Assembly (NCBI RefSeq): GCF_014638005.1
Contig: NZ_BMFG01000001.1
Span: 124,001 to 188,000 of the forward strand
Direction: 5' to 3'
DNA: 64,000 nucleotides
DNA from: Flavobacterium orientale
GTDB lineage: Bacteria > Bacteroidota > Bacteroidia > Flavobacteriales > Flavobacteriaceae
Positions 9,918-18,661 of this stretch are shown here, piece after piece. The position numbers and the translations under genes are program-made. The notes under the pieces were generated by a model. That model had not been told where the DNA came from. It saw nothing but the letters and a program-made list of their open reading frames with translations, and searched no databases. Every line of letters starts with the position of its first letter. The first letter of the stretch is position 1.

Positions 9918-11183
9918 TTACAAATCAAATTGTTTAATTTTTCGATATAAAGTTCGCTCCGAAATACCTAATTCATCAGCTGCAGCTTTTCTTTTTCCTT
10001 TATTTCTGTCTAATGCTTTTTTGATGAGTTCGATTTCTTTGGCATCTAATCTCAAGGTTTCTTCTTCTTCAACTGTTTCTGCAAAAAGATAATTTTGATC
10101 GTCTTCTTCGTCTTCTTCAAATTCTTCCTGTTGCGAAAGATTTTGATTAGGAATCACGCCCATTCTTGGTTCTTCAAAATCAATTTCAGTATCTTCTTTT
10201 TGACCGTAAATTTTTTGAATCAAATTTTTATTGGCTTCCTGCACTTTTGCACCGCCATTTTGCATTAATTCTAATGTGAGCTTTTTCAAATCGTTCAAAT
10301 CACTTTTCATGTCAAAAAGTACTTTGTATAAAATTTCACGTTCGTTACTAAAATCACTTTCCGCCTTTTTATCTTTGATAACCGCCGGAAGATTCGAACC
10401 TTCTTGCGGTAAATAAGCATATAATGTTTGGTAAGAAATGTTCCGATTGGTTTCTAAAACTGAAATTTGTTCGGCAATATTCCGCAATTGACGGATATTT
10501 CCGCTCCAGCGATATTTCAATAATAAATCAACCGCATTATCATCTAATTTGATGGGCGGCATTTTGTATTTCTGACTAAAATCGGCGGCAAATTTTCTAA
10601 ATAATAAATGAATGTCGTCTTTTCGTTCGCGTAATGGCGGTAAATTAATATCAACCGTGCTCAAACGATAATATAAATCTTCACGGAATTTACCTTTTTC
10701 AATCGCATCAAACATATTGACGTTTGTTGCAGCTACAATACGAACATTTGTTTTTTGTACTTGCGAGGAACCTACTTTGATAAATTCACCATTTTCTAAC
10801 ACTCTAAGCAAACGTACTTGAGTCGTTAATGGTAGTTCGCCTACTTCATCTAAAAAAATGGTTCCTCCATCGGCCACTTCAAAATAACCATCACGAGCTC
10901 CGGTAGCTCCGGTAAAGGAACCTTTTTCGTGACCAAAGAGTTCACTGTCAATTGTTCCTTCCGGAATGGCTCCGCAGTTTACAGCTATATATTTTCCATG
11001 CTTTCTATGCGAAAGAGAATGAATGATTTTTGGAATACTTTCTTTTCCAACACCACTTTCACCAGTCACCAAAACCGAAATATCGGTAGGAGCAACCTGA
11101 ATGGCTTTTTCTATCGCACGATTGAGTTTCGGATCATTTCCGATGATTTCAAATCGTTGTTTTATTGCTTGTACGGATTCCAT
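9918..11183 (-). CDS. Sigma-54-dependent transcriptional activator (no receiver domain)
   Basis: 421 aa. AAA+ domain from about residue 10 to 240: Walker A GESGVGKE, sigma-54 contact loop ELFGHEKGSFTGA, Walker B GGTIFLDEVGEL, and arginine finger region FREDLYYRL. The loop reads GSFTGA instead of the usual GAFTGA. An acidic linker (EEFEEDEEDDQNY) leads to a C-terminal Fis-type helix-turn-helix (KRKAAADELGISERTLYRKI). No N-terminal receiver or sensor domain is present, so activity must be set by another route. Its targets are unknown. It lies between miaB and lptE, all on the minus strand. Confidence 0.93.
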   Translation of the reverse strand: MESVQAIKQRFEIIGNDPKLNRAIEKAIQVAPTDISVLVTGESGVGKESIPKIIHSLSHRKHGKYIAVNCGAIPEGTIDSELFGHEKGSFTGATGARDGYFEVADGGTIFLDEVGELPLTTQVRLLRVLENGEFIKVGSSQVQKTNVRIVAATNVNMFDAIEKGKFREDLYYRLSTVDINLPPLRERKDDIHLLFRKFAADFSQKYKMPPIKLDDNAVDLLLKYRWSGNIRQLRNIAEQISVLETNRNISYQTLYAYLPQEGSNLPAVIKDKKAESDFSNEREILYKVLFDMKSDLNDLKKLTLELMQNGGAKVQEANKNLIQKIYGQKEDTEIDFEEPRMGVIPNQNLSQQEEFEEDEEDDQNYLFAETVEEEETLRLDAKEIELIKKALDRNKGKRKAAADELGISERTLYRKIKQFDL

Positions 11184-11230
11184 GTTTAGTTTTAGGTTTC
11201 AGGTTTCAAGTTCGAAGTTAATTTGAAACA
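11184..11230. repeat. Short GTTTCAGGTTT repeat between genes
   Basis: A run of near-duplicate pieces, GGTTTCAGGTTTCAAG, at about 11195-11210. A similar run, GTTTCAGGTTTTAAG, lies at about 25458-25472. This looks like low-complexity dispersed intergenic DNA. Confidence 0.4.
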
Positions 11231-11236
11231 AATAAA

Positions 11237-12685
11237 TTATTGCATCACTTCAGAATAACCAACCGCTTCTCCAATTAAAGTGGCAGCGGTACAATCGTTG
11301 ATTTTTACCATCACAAAATCACCAACTTTGTAATTTTCTTTTGGAAAAACAACCACTGTGTTTTGAGAATTTCTTCCGCTCCAATGCTCGGTAGATCGTT
11401 TGGATTCTTTTTCAATTAAAACTTCTACTTCTTGACCAATAAAACGTTTGGTTCTTTCTAAACCTAATTTTTGTTGTAAGTCGATGATTTCGTTTAATCG
11501 TCTTTTCTTTATTTCTTCCGGCACGTCGTCTTCCATTTTTCTGGCGGCTAATGTTCCCGGTCGTTCCGAATAAGCAAACATAAATCCGAAATCATATTTC
11601 ACATATTTCATCAAACTTAAGGTGTCTTGATGATCTTCTTCTGTTTCTGTTGGAAAACCGGTAATCATATCCTGAGAAAGCGAAATATCAGGAATAATTT
11701 CATATATTTTGTCCACCAACGCCATGTATTCTTCACGGGTGTGTTGACGGTTCATTTCTTTCAAGATTCTTGTGCTTCCGCTTTGAACCGGTAAATGAAT
11801 GTAGTTGCAAATGTTATGGTATTTAGCCATGATTTCGATTACTTCCACATGCATATCTTGTGGATTGGAAGTAGAAAAGCGAAAACGCATCTTCGGAAAT
11901 TGAACGGCACACATTTCAAGTAATTGTGTAAAATCAACCGCTGTCGCTTGTTGCATTTCGGTGGCTTTGTCGAAATCTTTCTTTAAACCACCACCATACC
12001 ATAAATAACTATCTACATTTTGACCTAAAAGCGTTACTTCTTTAAAACCTCTGTCTGATAAATCTTTGATTTCTTCTAAAATACTTTGTGGTTCACGACT
12101 TCTTTCACGTCCGCGAGTAAAGGGAACTACGCAAAACGTACACATGTTATCACATCCGCGAGTAATCGATACAAAGGCATTTACACCATTACTGTTTAAA
12201 CGAACGGGAGAAATATCGCCATAGGTTTCATCTTTAGATAAAATCACATTGATGGCATCACGACCTTCTTCAACTTCTTTTAATAGGTTTGGAATGTCTT
12301 TGTAGGCATCGGGACCAACGACCATATCTACAATTTTTTCTTCTTCCAAAAATTGACTTTTTAATCGCTCGGCCATACAACCCAAAACACCCACTTTCAT
12401 GGTTGGATTGATTTTTTTAACGGCGTTGTATTTTTCTAAACGTTTCCGAACGGTTTGTTCAGCTTTATCACGAATAGAACAAGTGTTTACTAAAACCAAA
12501 TCGGCTTCTTCCAAATTTTGGGTAGTGTTATAACCTTGTTCATACAAAATGGAAGCTACGATTTCACTATCAGAAAAATTCATCTGACATCCGTAACTTT
12601 CTATAAAAAGCTTTTTGGTATTGCCTTCTTTTTGTTCTAAAACCAAGCTGGTTCCTTGCTTGTTTTCTTCAATTGTCTTCTCCAT
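11237..12685 (-). CDS. miaB: tRNA-2-methylthio-N6-dimethylallyladenosine synthase MiaB
   Basis: 482 aa. N-terminal methylthiotransferase domain with three iron-sulfur Cys (YGCQMN, VNTCSIRDKAEQ, GVLGCMAER). The radical-SAM domain has the CxxxCxxC motif in TRGCDNMCTFCVVPFTRGRERSR-type context, followed by a C-terminal TRAM domain (about residues 415-478). It adds the 2-methylthio group to i6A37 in tRNAs reading U-starting codons. The MiaB subtype is favoured over RimO/MtaB by NTCSIRDKAEQ and RGRERSRE. It is the first gene of the minus-strand group that runs into the sigma-54 activator. Confidence 0.95.
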   Translation of the reverse strand: MEKTIEENKQGTSLVLEQKEGNTKKLFIESYGCQMNFSDSEIVASILYEQGYNTTQNLEEADLVLVNTCSIRDKAEQTVRKRLEKYNAVKKINPTMKVGVLGCMAERLKSQFLEEEKIVDMVVGPDAYKDIPNLLKEVEEGRDAINVILSKDETYGDISPVRLNSNGVNAFVSITRGCDNMCTFCVVPFTRGRERSREPQSILEEIKDLSDRGFKEVTLLGQNVDSYLWYGGGLKKDFDKATEMQQATAVDFTQLLEMCAVQFPKMRFRFSTSNPQDMHVEVIEIMAKYHNICNYIHLPVQSGSTRILKEMNRQHTREEYMALVDKIYEIIPDISLSQDMITGFPTETEEDHQDTLSLMKYVKYDFGFMFAYSERPGTLAARKMEDDVPEEIKKRRLNEIIDLQQKLGLERTKRFIGQEVEVLIEKESKRSTEHWSGRNSQNTVVVFPKENYKVGDFVMVKINDCTAATLIGEAVGYSEVMQ

Positions 12686-12875
12686 AATCGATTTTATCTG
12701 AAATCAGTCTGCAAAGATAATACTAAAATTGAAAATATGACAAGATGGCAGATGTTGTTTAACAAAAATTTTAAAGAGCCCTGCAAAAAAATAAATGTAC
12801 CCTTCCCTTGTTACTGTTGCTTTCTACTTGTTTCTTATGGTAAATCAGCACTAATCACTAACTTATTCCTATAGT

Positions 12876-12974
12876 ATCTATGAGTCATCTATATGTTTAC
12901 CATGAAGTATGGTTACTATATATACGCTATACATACGCTATATGTACGCTATAACTACGCTATATGTATGGATT
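12876..12974. repeat. 11-bp periodic tandem array
   Basis: Nine 11-bp units in perfect register start at 12876, 12887, 12898, 12909, 12920, 12931, 12942, 12953 and 12964. The core TACGCTAT occurs four times at exactly 11-bp steps (12923, 12934, 12945, 12956); outer units are degenerate. Confidence 0.75.
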
Positions 12975-13033
12975 TACCAGCTGCTTATTATTTTCTTTCT
13001 TTCTCTGGTTTAGATACAGAAATTAGGACATAG

Positions 13034-13096
13034 CCTTAGCTGTTTTTATTTGTATAAACAGCTTTTAATTGCCAACTAAGGGGATTGGCTTTTTTT
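13034..13096 (+). ncRNA. Candidate structured RNA ending in an intrinsic terminator
   Basis: Hairpin 1 is AGCTGTTT (13038-13045) with AAACAGCT (13056-13063). Hairpin 2 is GCCAA (13071-13075) with TTGGC (13085-13089), followed by seven T. The loop of hairpin 2 contains CTAAGG (13076-13081), which is complementary to CCTTAG (13034-13039) upstream of hairpin 1. No plus-strand gene lies upstream, so this may be the end of a small RNA. The RNA itself is inferred. Confidence 0.4.
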
Positions 13097-13228
13097 ATTT
13101 TCGATTGTATGCAATTTACAAGTTTATTTTCTTCTATCAAAGAAATAAATTTCTGTGTTTTTTGGGTAATTTCTATTTAGGCTATCCGTCAAAAGTTGAA
13201 GTAAAAACAAAAAATTAAAAAAAAACCA

Positions 13229-13236
13229 TACTTTTG
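13229..13236 (+). promoter_or_regulatory. -7 box for topA
   Basis: TACTTTTG fits TAnnTTTG and lies 20 nt before the topA ATG. No TTG was found at the expected -33 distance; the nearest is 30 bp upstream. Confidence 0.5.
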
Positions 13237-13255
13237 TTGCCAAACAAACATGTAC

Positions 13256-15772
13256 ATGGCAAAGAATTTAGTTATCGTTGAGTCACCGGCAAAAGCAAAA
13301 ACAATCGAAAAATTTCTAGGAAGTGATTATCAGGTAGAGTCCAGTTATGGGCACATTGCCGATCTTCCATCCAAAGAAATCGGGGTTGATGTTGAGAATA
13401 ATTTTAAACCCAAATATGAAGTTTCTGCTGATAAAAAAGCCTTAGTGAGTAAACTCAAAACGTTATCTAAAAATGCTGAAATGGTTTGGTTGGCGAGTGA
13501 TGAAGACCGTGAAGGAGAAGCAATTTCATGGCATTTAGCCGAAGAATTAAAATTAGATCCAAAAAAAACTAAGCGAATTGTTTTTCATGAAATTACAAAG
13601 TCGGCTATTCAAAAGGCAATTGAAAATCCACGTTCTATTGATTATAATTTAGTAAATGCCCAACAAGCCCGAAGAGTTTTAGACCGTTTGGTGGGTTATG
13701 AATTATCTCCGGTTTTGTGGAAAAAAGTAAAAGGCGGTTTGTCTGCCGGACGCGTTCAATCGGTTTCTGTTCGTTTGATTGTAGAAAGAGAACGGGAAAT
13801 TCAAGACTTTACTGCTCAAGCCTCTTATTCTGTTACGGCAGAATTCGCCAATGAAGCGGGAAAAACCTTCAAAGCCAAATTGCCAAAGAATTTTTCAACT
13901 AAAAAAGAAGCAGAAGATTTTCTTCAAAAAAATATTGGTTCTATATATAAGGTATCGGATTTAGAAACAAAACCTACCAAAAAATCTCCGGCAGCACCAT
14001 TTACAACTTCTACATTGCAACAGGAAGCAGCTCGAAAATTATATCTTCCGGTTGGAATTACCATGCAAATTGCACAGCGTTTGTATGAAGCTGGACATAT
14101 TACTTATATGAGAACAGATAGTGTCAATCTTTCGCAAGAAGCGATGGCTGCAGCTCAGGCTGAAATTACTCATTCGTATGGAAAAGAATTCAGCAAACCA
14201 AGAAATTTTACTAGTAAGTCAAAAGGTGCTCAGGAAGCTCACGAGGCAATTCGTCCGACGGACATGTCAAAGCACGCCTTAAATATAGACAGAGATCAAG
14301 CACGTTTATATGATTTGATTTGGAAAAGAACGCTGGCTTCGCAAATGAGTGATGCCGAATTGGAACGCACCAACGTAAAAATTGAAGCCAACAATCATAG
14401 CGAATATTTTGCAGCTACCGGAGAAGTTATCAAGTTTGAAGGTTTCCTAAAAGTATATTTAGAAGGAAATGATGAAGATGATGAAGAACAAGAAGGCATG
14501 TTGCCGGCGATGAAAATCAACGAACGTTTGGCAAACAATTACATTACAGCAACCGAACGTTTTTCAAGACCGGCAAGTAGATATACCGAAGCTTCTTTAG
14601 TGAAGAAATTAGAAGAATTAGGAATTGGAAGACCATCAACGTATGCACCAACCATTTCAACCATTATCAACAGAAATTATGTTGAAAAAGGAAGTTTTGA
14701 AGGACAAGAACGAAAATACAATCAACTAACTTTAAAAGGAAACGACGTTAAGTCGGTAGTTTTAATTGAAAATGCTGGTTCTGACAAAGGAAAATTGGTT
14801 CCGACCGACATTGGAATTATTGTAAATGACTTTTTGGTAAAGAATTTCTCTACCATCTTAGATTATAATTTCACTGCAAAAGTGGAACAAGATTTTGATG
14901 AAATTGCCGAAGGAAATGAAGATTGGACAAAAATGATGCGAGATTTCTACAATCATTTTCACCCAATCGTTAAGAATGTTGAAGAAAATGCCGACAGAGA
15001 AAGTGGCGAACGTATATTAGGAAAAGATCCAAAAACAGGGAAGCCAGTTTCCGTTCGTTTAGGAAAATTTGGACCAATGGCTCAGATTGGTGATATTGAT
15101 GATGAAGATAAACAATTTGCCAGTTTAGGAACCGATCAAAATATTGGAACCATTACGTTAGAAGATGCGTTGAACTTGTTTTTATTACCAAAAAATTTAG
15201 GCACCTATAAAGGAGAAGAAGTAGAAGTGAATAATGGTCGCTTTGGGCCGTATGTTCGATTTGGAAAAACATTTGTTTCCTTGCCAAAAGGAGAGGATCC
15301 ACTGGATGTTACTTTAGAAAGAGCACAAGAGTTGATTGATGAAAAAAATCAAGCCGATGCTCCAATTGGAGAATATGAAGGATTGCCAATTCAAAAAGGC
15401 GTAGGTCGATTTGGTCCATTTATCAAATGGAATGGCATGTTTATTAATGTGAGTAAAAAATACAATTTCGATAAATTATCACAATCCGATTTGAATGAAT
15501 TGATTGAAGATAAGCAACAAAAAGAAATTGACAAAGTAATCCATGATTGGAAAGCAGAAGGAATAAAAGTTGAAAAAGCACGTTGGGGCCGTTCGGTTAT
15601 CACCAAAGGAAAAATTAAAATAGAATTGAGCAAAGATGTTGATGCAGAAAAATTAACGTTAGCTCAAGTGCAGGAATTAATTGAAAAGAAATCACCGGCT
15701 AAGAAAGCACCGGCCAAAAAACCTTCAGCAAAAAAGGCAACTACAAAAAAAGCACCAGCAAAAAAGAAATAA
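13256..15772 (+). CDS. topA: DNA topoisomerase I (type IA)
   Basis: 838 aa. Toprim domain at the start (KNLVIVESPAKAKTIEKFLG; acidic motif ASDEDREGEAISWH). The catalytic Tyr is in ITYMRTDS, and C-terminal repeat domains (two copies of a GRFGP-type motif near residues 660 and 715) replace zinc fingers. The tail is Lys/Ala/Pro-rich (AKKAPAKKPSAKKATTKKA), like a histone-type DNA-binding tail, common in Bacteroidota TopA. It relaxes negative supercoils. The ATG at 13256 gives the family start MAKNLV; an in-frame ATG 6 nt upstream is also possible. The next gene follows after 3 nt. Confidence 0.96.
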   Translation: MAKNLVIVESPAKAKTIEKFLGSDYQVESSYGHIADLPSKEIGVDVENNFKPKYEVSADKKALVSKLKTLSKNAEMVWLASDEDREGEAISWHLAEELKLDPKKTKRIVFHEITKSAIQKAIENPRSIDYNLVNAQQARRVLDRLVGYELSPVLWKKVKGGLSAGRVQSVSVRLIVEREREIQDFTAQASYSVTAEFANEAGKTFKAKLPKNFSTKKEAEDFLQKNIGSIYKVSDLETKPTKKSPAAPFTTSTLQQEAARKLYLPVGITMQIAQRLYEAGHITYMRTDSVNLSQEAMAAAQAEITHSYGKEFSKPRNFTSKSKGAQEAHEAIRPTDMSKHALNIDRDQARLYDLIWKRTLASQMSDAELERTNVKIEANNHSEYFAATGEVIKFEGFLKVYLEGNDEDDEEQEGMLPAMKINERLANNYITATERFSRPASRYTEASLVKKLEELGIGRPSTYAPTISTIINRNYVEKGSFEGQERKYNQLTLKGNDVKSVVLIENAGSDKGKLVPTDIGIIVNDFLVKNFSTILDYNFTAKVEQDFDEIAEGNEDWTKMMRDFYNHFHPIVKNVEENADRESGERILGKDPKTGKPVSVRLGKFGPMAQIGDIDDEDKQFASLGTDQNIGTITLEDALNLFLLPKNLGTYKGEEVEVNNGRFGPYVRFGKTFVSLPKGEDPLDVTLERAQELIDEKNQADAPIGEYEGLPIQKGVGRFGPFIKWNGMFINVSKKYNFDKLSQSDLNELIEDKQQKEIDKVIHDWKAEGIKVEKARWGRSVITKGKIKIELSKDVDAEKLTLAQVQELIEKKSPAKKAPAKKPSAKKATTKKAPAKKK

Positions 15773-15775
15773 TTT

Positions 15776-16924
15776 ATGGCATTTGATTTTTTAGAACCTG
15801 TTGAAGTGACGGTTTTAGATTTTGTAAAAAATCTAAATTCGCAAACACTTGGAAAAAAAACGGTGTTTCATACGCACGATGATTTTCCGGATTTAAATAA
15901 AATTAAAATTGCTGTTGTTGGTGTTTTAGATAATAGAGGAAGTAGTTCTCACGAAAATGTTGATCTAAGTTTTATTAGAAAAGAATTTTATGCACTTTAT
16001 CCGGGCAATTGGCACTCCACCATAGCTGATTTGGGTGATATTCCGAAAGGAAACACACAAGAAGATACCTATTATGCAGTTTCTAAGATTATTTCAGAAC
16101 TAATCAAGAAAAAGATTGTTCCTATTGTTATTGGTGGTTCTCAGGATTTGACTTATGCCATGTACCGAAGTTATGATAATCTGGATCAAATGGTTAATTT
16201 GGTTACCATAGATAATAAATTTGACTTTGGTAAAGATGAATCTCGTAATACTTCCGATTCTTATCTTTCCAAGATAATTATTAATGAACCAACCAATCTC
16301 TTTAATTATAGTAATTTGGGTTTTCAAACCTATTATAATTCACAAGAAGAGATTGATTTAATTGAGAAATTGTATTTTGACGCTTATAGATTAGGTGATG
16401 TTGCTTCCGATTTAAGTATTGCAGAACCGGTTTTAAGAGATGCGGATATTGTTTCCATAGATTTAACATCCATAAAATCAATTGCTTCGGGAAATTTTAC
16501 TACATTTATACCCAATGGATTTGATGGTAAAGAAATTTGTTCACTTTCCAGATATTCAGGTATCAGTGAAAAAGTAGCCATATTGGGCTTGTTCAATCAT
16601 GCAAACACTTCAAAAGAGAGTCCATTGATTGCTCAAATCATTTGGTATTTTATAGAAGGCTTCAATTACCGGACTCTTGAAAGTCCCTATAGCAACAAAA
16701 ACAATTTTATTAGGTATATAGTACCTATTGATGATATTGAATTAATATTTTATAAAAGTATAACAACAGAGCGATGGTGGATTGAAATTCCGTTTATTTC
16801 AAATGTTAATAATAAATTAAAAAGAAATACGTTATTGCCTTGTTCCCATCACGATTATTTGGCTGCTTGCGACCAAGATATTCCGGAAAGATGGTGGAAA
16901 GCACAAAGAAAAAATATTTTGTGA
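15776..16924 (+). CDS. Arginase/formimidoylglutamase-fold protein with degenerate active site
   Basis: 382 aa. The fold is that of ureohydrolases: strand-loop patterns KIAVVGVLDNRG, VPIVIGGSQDLTYAMY, VTIDNKFDFG, DIVSIDLTSIKS. In active enzymes these loops read GGDH, DAHxD and SxDxDxxDP and carry the Mn ligands. Here GGDH is GGSQD, the DAHxD histidine is missing, and the third motif lacks the second and third Asp. It is therefore probably not a manganese hydrolase. It starts 3 nt after topA and precedes the gld operon; I recall this order as common in flavobacteria, which may hint at a structural or secretion-linked role. Confidence 0.7.
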   Translation: MAFDFLEPVEVTVLDFVKNLNSQTLGKKTVFHTHDDFPDLNKIKIAVVGVLDNRGSSSHENVDLSFIRKEFYALYPGNWHSTIADLGDIPKGNTQEDTYYAVSKIISELIKKKIVPIVIGGSQDLTYAMYRSYDNLDQMVNLVTIDNKFDFGKDESRNTSDSYLSKIIINEPTNLFNYSNLGFQTYYNSQEEIDLIEKLYFDAYRLGDVASDLSIAEPVLRDADIVSIDLTSIKSIASGNFTTFIPNGFDGKEICSLSRYSGISEKVAILGLFNHANTSKESPLIAQIIWYFIEGFNYRTLESPYSNKNNFIRYIVPIDDIELIFYKSITTERWWIEIPFISNVNNKLKRNTLLPCSHHDYLAACDQDIPERWWKAQRKNIL

Positions 16925-17021
16925 TATTTAAAACATTAAAACTTTATTAAATTAGTGTTAATAGGTTTTTTACTATCACATTAAAATAAATAAAAGCTTA
17001 CAAAATTATTAAAAACATGCA

Positions 17022-17055
17022 TTTTATCGATAAAAACAGTATTTAATCGATAAAA
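17022..17055. promoter_or_regulatory. Paired ATCGATAAAA sites upstream of gldK
   Basis: ATCGATAAAA occurs at 17026-17035 and 17046-17055, exactly 20 bp apart. The first sits in a 14-bp perfect palindrome TTTTATCGATAAAA (17022-17035). They lie just upstream of the gldK -33 region, where an activator would bind. Confidence 0.45.
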
Positions 17056-17081
17056 TATTTTTCAGTTTCATTATTAATATA

Positions 17082-17089
17082 TAGTTTTG
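17082..17089 (+). promoter_or_regulatory. -7 box for the gldKLMN operon
   Basis: TAGTTTTG fits TAnnTTTG. The -33 region near 17062 has only T-rich sequence and no clean TTG. This would give a leader of about 90 nt to the gldK ATG at 17188. Confidence 0.5.
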
Positions 17090-17187
17090 GACATGAAATT
17101 AAAAAGTATGGTATTTAATTGTTTTTTTAAAAAATAATAAATAGGTTTACGACCTCAAAATTTGAATACATGATAACCCAAATTTAT

Positions 17188-18606
17188 ATGAAGAAGTTCA
17201 TTGCATTTTCAACATTATCTTTTTTACTCATCGGATGTAGTTCAGGTGATAAAGGAGAGCTGGTAGGTGTGCCCGGAAAGAAGTGGCATCCTGAAAAACC
17301 TTACGGAATGACATTAGTTCCGGGAGGAGCATACATTATGGGTAAATCAGATGATGATTTAGCCAATGTATTAGATGCTCCGACTAAAACAGTTACAGTT
17401 CGTTCTTTTTATATGGATGAAACAGAAATTACCAACAGCGAGTACAGAGAATTCGTTGAATGGGTAAAAGATTCAACCATCAGAGTTCGATTAGCTATTT
17501 TGGCTGATGAACTAGGACAAACTTCAACTACCTCCGGTAAAGGTTCCGGAAAGAAAGGTGGAGCGTCAATTGGCGATTATGCTTTTAAGGATACGGATCC
17601 TGAAAATATGACTCCTTATGATAAATATATGTATGAGAACTACTACAGCATGGGAACTGAAGAAGATCCGTATGCAGGTAGAAGACTTAATAGAAGTGTT
17701 AAGTTGCATACAGATACTTCAAAATATCCAGATGAGTATTATGTAGAGGTAATGGATTCCTTATATCTTCCGGCTTCGGAATCTTATAATGGATTGCGTA
17801 CTATGGATGTTAATAAATTGAAATTCCGTTATACATGGATGGATATTCAAGCTGCTGCGAAAGCCAAAACAGGAAAACGTTCGGAATTCATCAGAAGTGA
17901 AAATGTTCCTATTTATCCTGATACAACAGCATGGATTAAAGATTTTGAATATTCTTATAATGAGCCAATGCACAATGATTATTTTTGGCATCAAGCATAT
18001 AGTGATTATCCTGTAGTAGGAGTTTCATGGACGCAAGCTAAAGCATTTTGTGCTTGGAGAACATTGAAGAAGAATATTTACATCAAATCTAAAAAGAATA
18101 AAAGAGATCAAATAAATTCGTTCCGTTTACCAACAGAAGCAGAATGGGAGTATGCTGCCAGAGGTGGATTAGAATCGGCTACTTATCCTTGGGGAAGTAA
18201 TTATGCTAAAAATGACAGAGCTTGTTATTTGGCTAATTTCAAGCCAAACCGTGGTGATTATGCTGCAGATGGAGCTCTTTACACAGTAGAGGCAAAATCA
18301 TATGAGCCAAACAACTATAATCTTTACAATATGGCAGGAAACGTTTCAGAATGGACAGACTCTTCTTATGATGCAGCGTCATATGAGTATGTTTCAACAA
18401 TGAACCCAACTGTTGGTGATTTGAAAAACAAGCGTAAAGTTATTCGTGGAGGTTCATGGAAGGATGTTGCTTATTTCCTTCAAGTAAGTTCAAGAGATTA
18501 TGAATATGCTGATTCAGCAAGAAGTTATATCGGTTTTAGAACTGTTCAAGATTATATGGGAACACAAGTTACCAGAAATGCTAACAACACCGGTAGAGCA
18601 AGATAA
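17188..18606 (+). CDS. gldK: T9SS ring lipoprotein GldK
   Basis: 472 aa from the ATG at 17188; an in-frame ATG 18 nt upstream would spoil the signal peptide. N-terminus MKKFIAFSTLSFLLIGCSS is a lipoprotein signal. The rest is an FGE-sulfatase-type domain (MTLVPGGAYIMG, RLPTEAEWEYAARGG, NMAGNVSEWTDSSYD, KVIRGGSWKD, YIGFRTV). GldK (PorK) forms a periplasmic ring with GldN at the outer membrane and is needed for type IX secretion and gliding. First gene of gldKLMN, with a 55-nt gap to gldL. Confidence 0.96.
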   Translation: MKKFIAFSTLSFLLIGCSSGDKGELVGVPGKKWHPEKPYGMTLVPGGAYIMGKSDDDLANVLDAPTKTVTVRSFYMDETEITNSEYREFVEWVKDSTIRVRLAILADELGQTSTTSGKGSGKKGGASIGDYAFKDTDPENMTPYDKYMYENYYSMGTEEDPYAGRRLNRSVKLHTDTSKYPDEYYVEVMDSLYLPASESYNGLRTMDVNKLKFRYTWMDIQAAAKAKTGKRSEFIRSENVPIYPDTTAWIKDFEYSYNEPMHNDYFWHQAYSDYPVVGVSWTQAKAFCAWRTLKKNIYIKSKKNKRDQINSFRLPTEAEWEYAARGGLESATYPWGSNYAKNDRACYLANFKPNRGDYAADGALYTVEAKSYEPNNYNLYNMAGNVSEWTDSSYDAASYEYVSTMNPTVGDLKNKRKVIRGGSWKDVAYFLQVSSRDYEYADSARSYIGFRTVQDYMGTQVTRNANNTGRAR

Positions 18607-18661
18607 CAATTAACTAATCAAACAAACAATAAATTAAATTAACTAACTAAAAATTATTATT

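Larger units (their letters stand above)
12686..13255. other. 570-bp gap between miaB and topA with repeats and RNA-like structure
   Basis: No convincing gene. From left to right it holds a 13-mer CCTGCAAAAAAAT (12780-12792, also found at 34896), an 11-bp periodic array (12876-12974), two hairpins with a possible loop pairing (13034-13096) and a -7 box for topA (13229-13236). These are described separately. Confidence 0.6.

Noticed and set aside
12656..12874. 72-aa plus-strand ORF overlapping the miaB 5' end
   Set aside because: No recognisable domain, begins inside miaB on the other strand and runs into AT-rich gap DNA.
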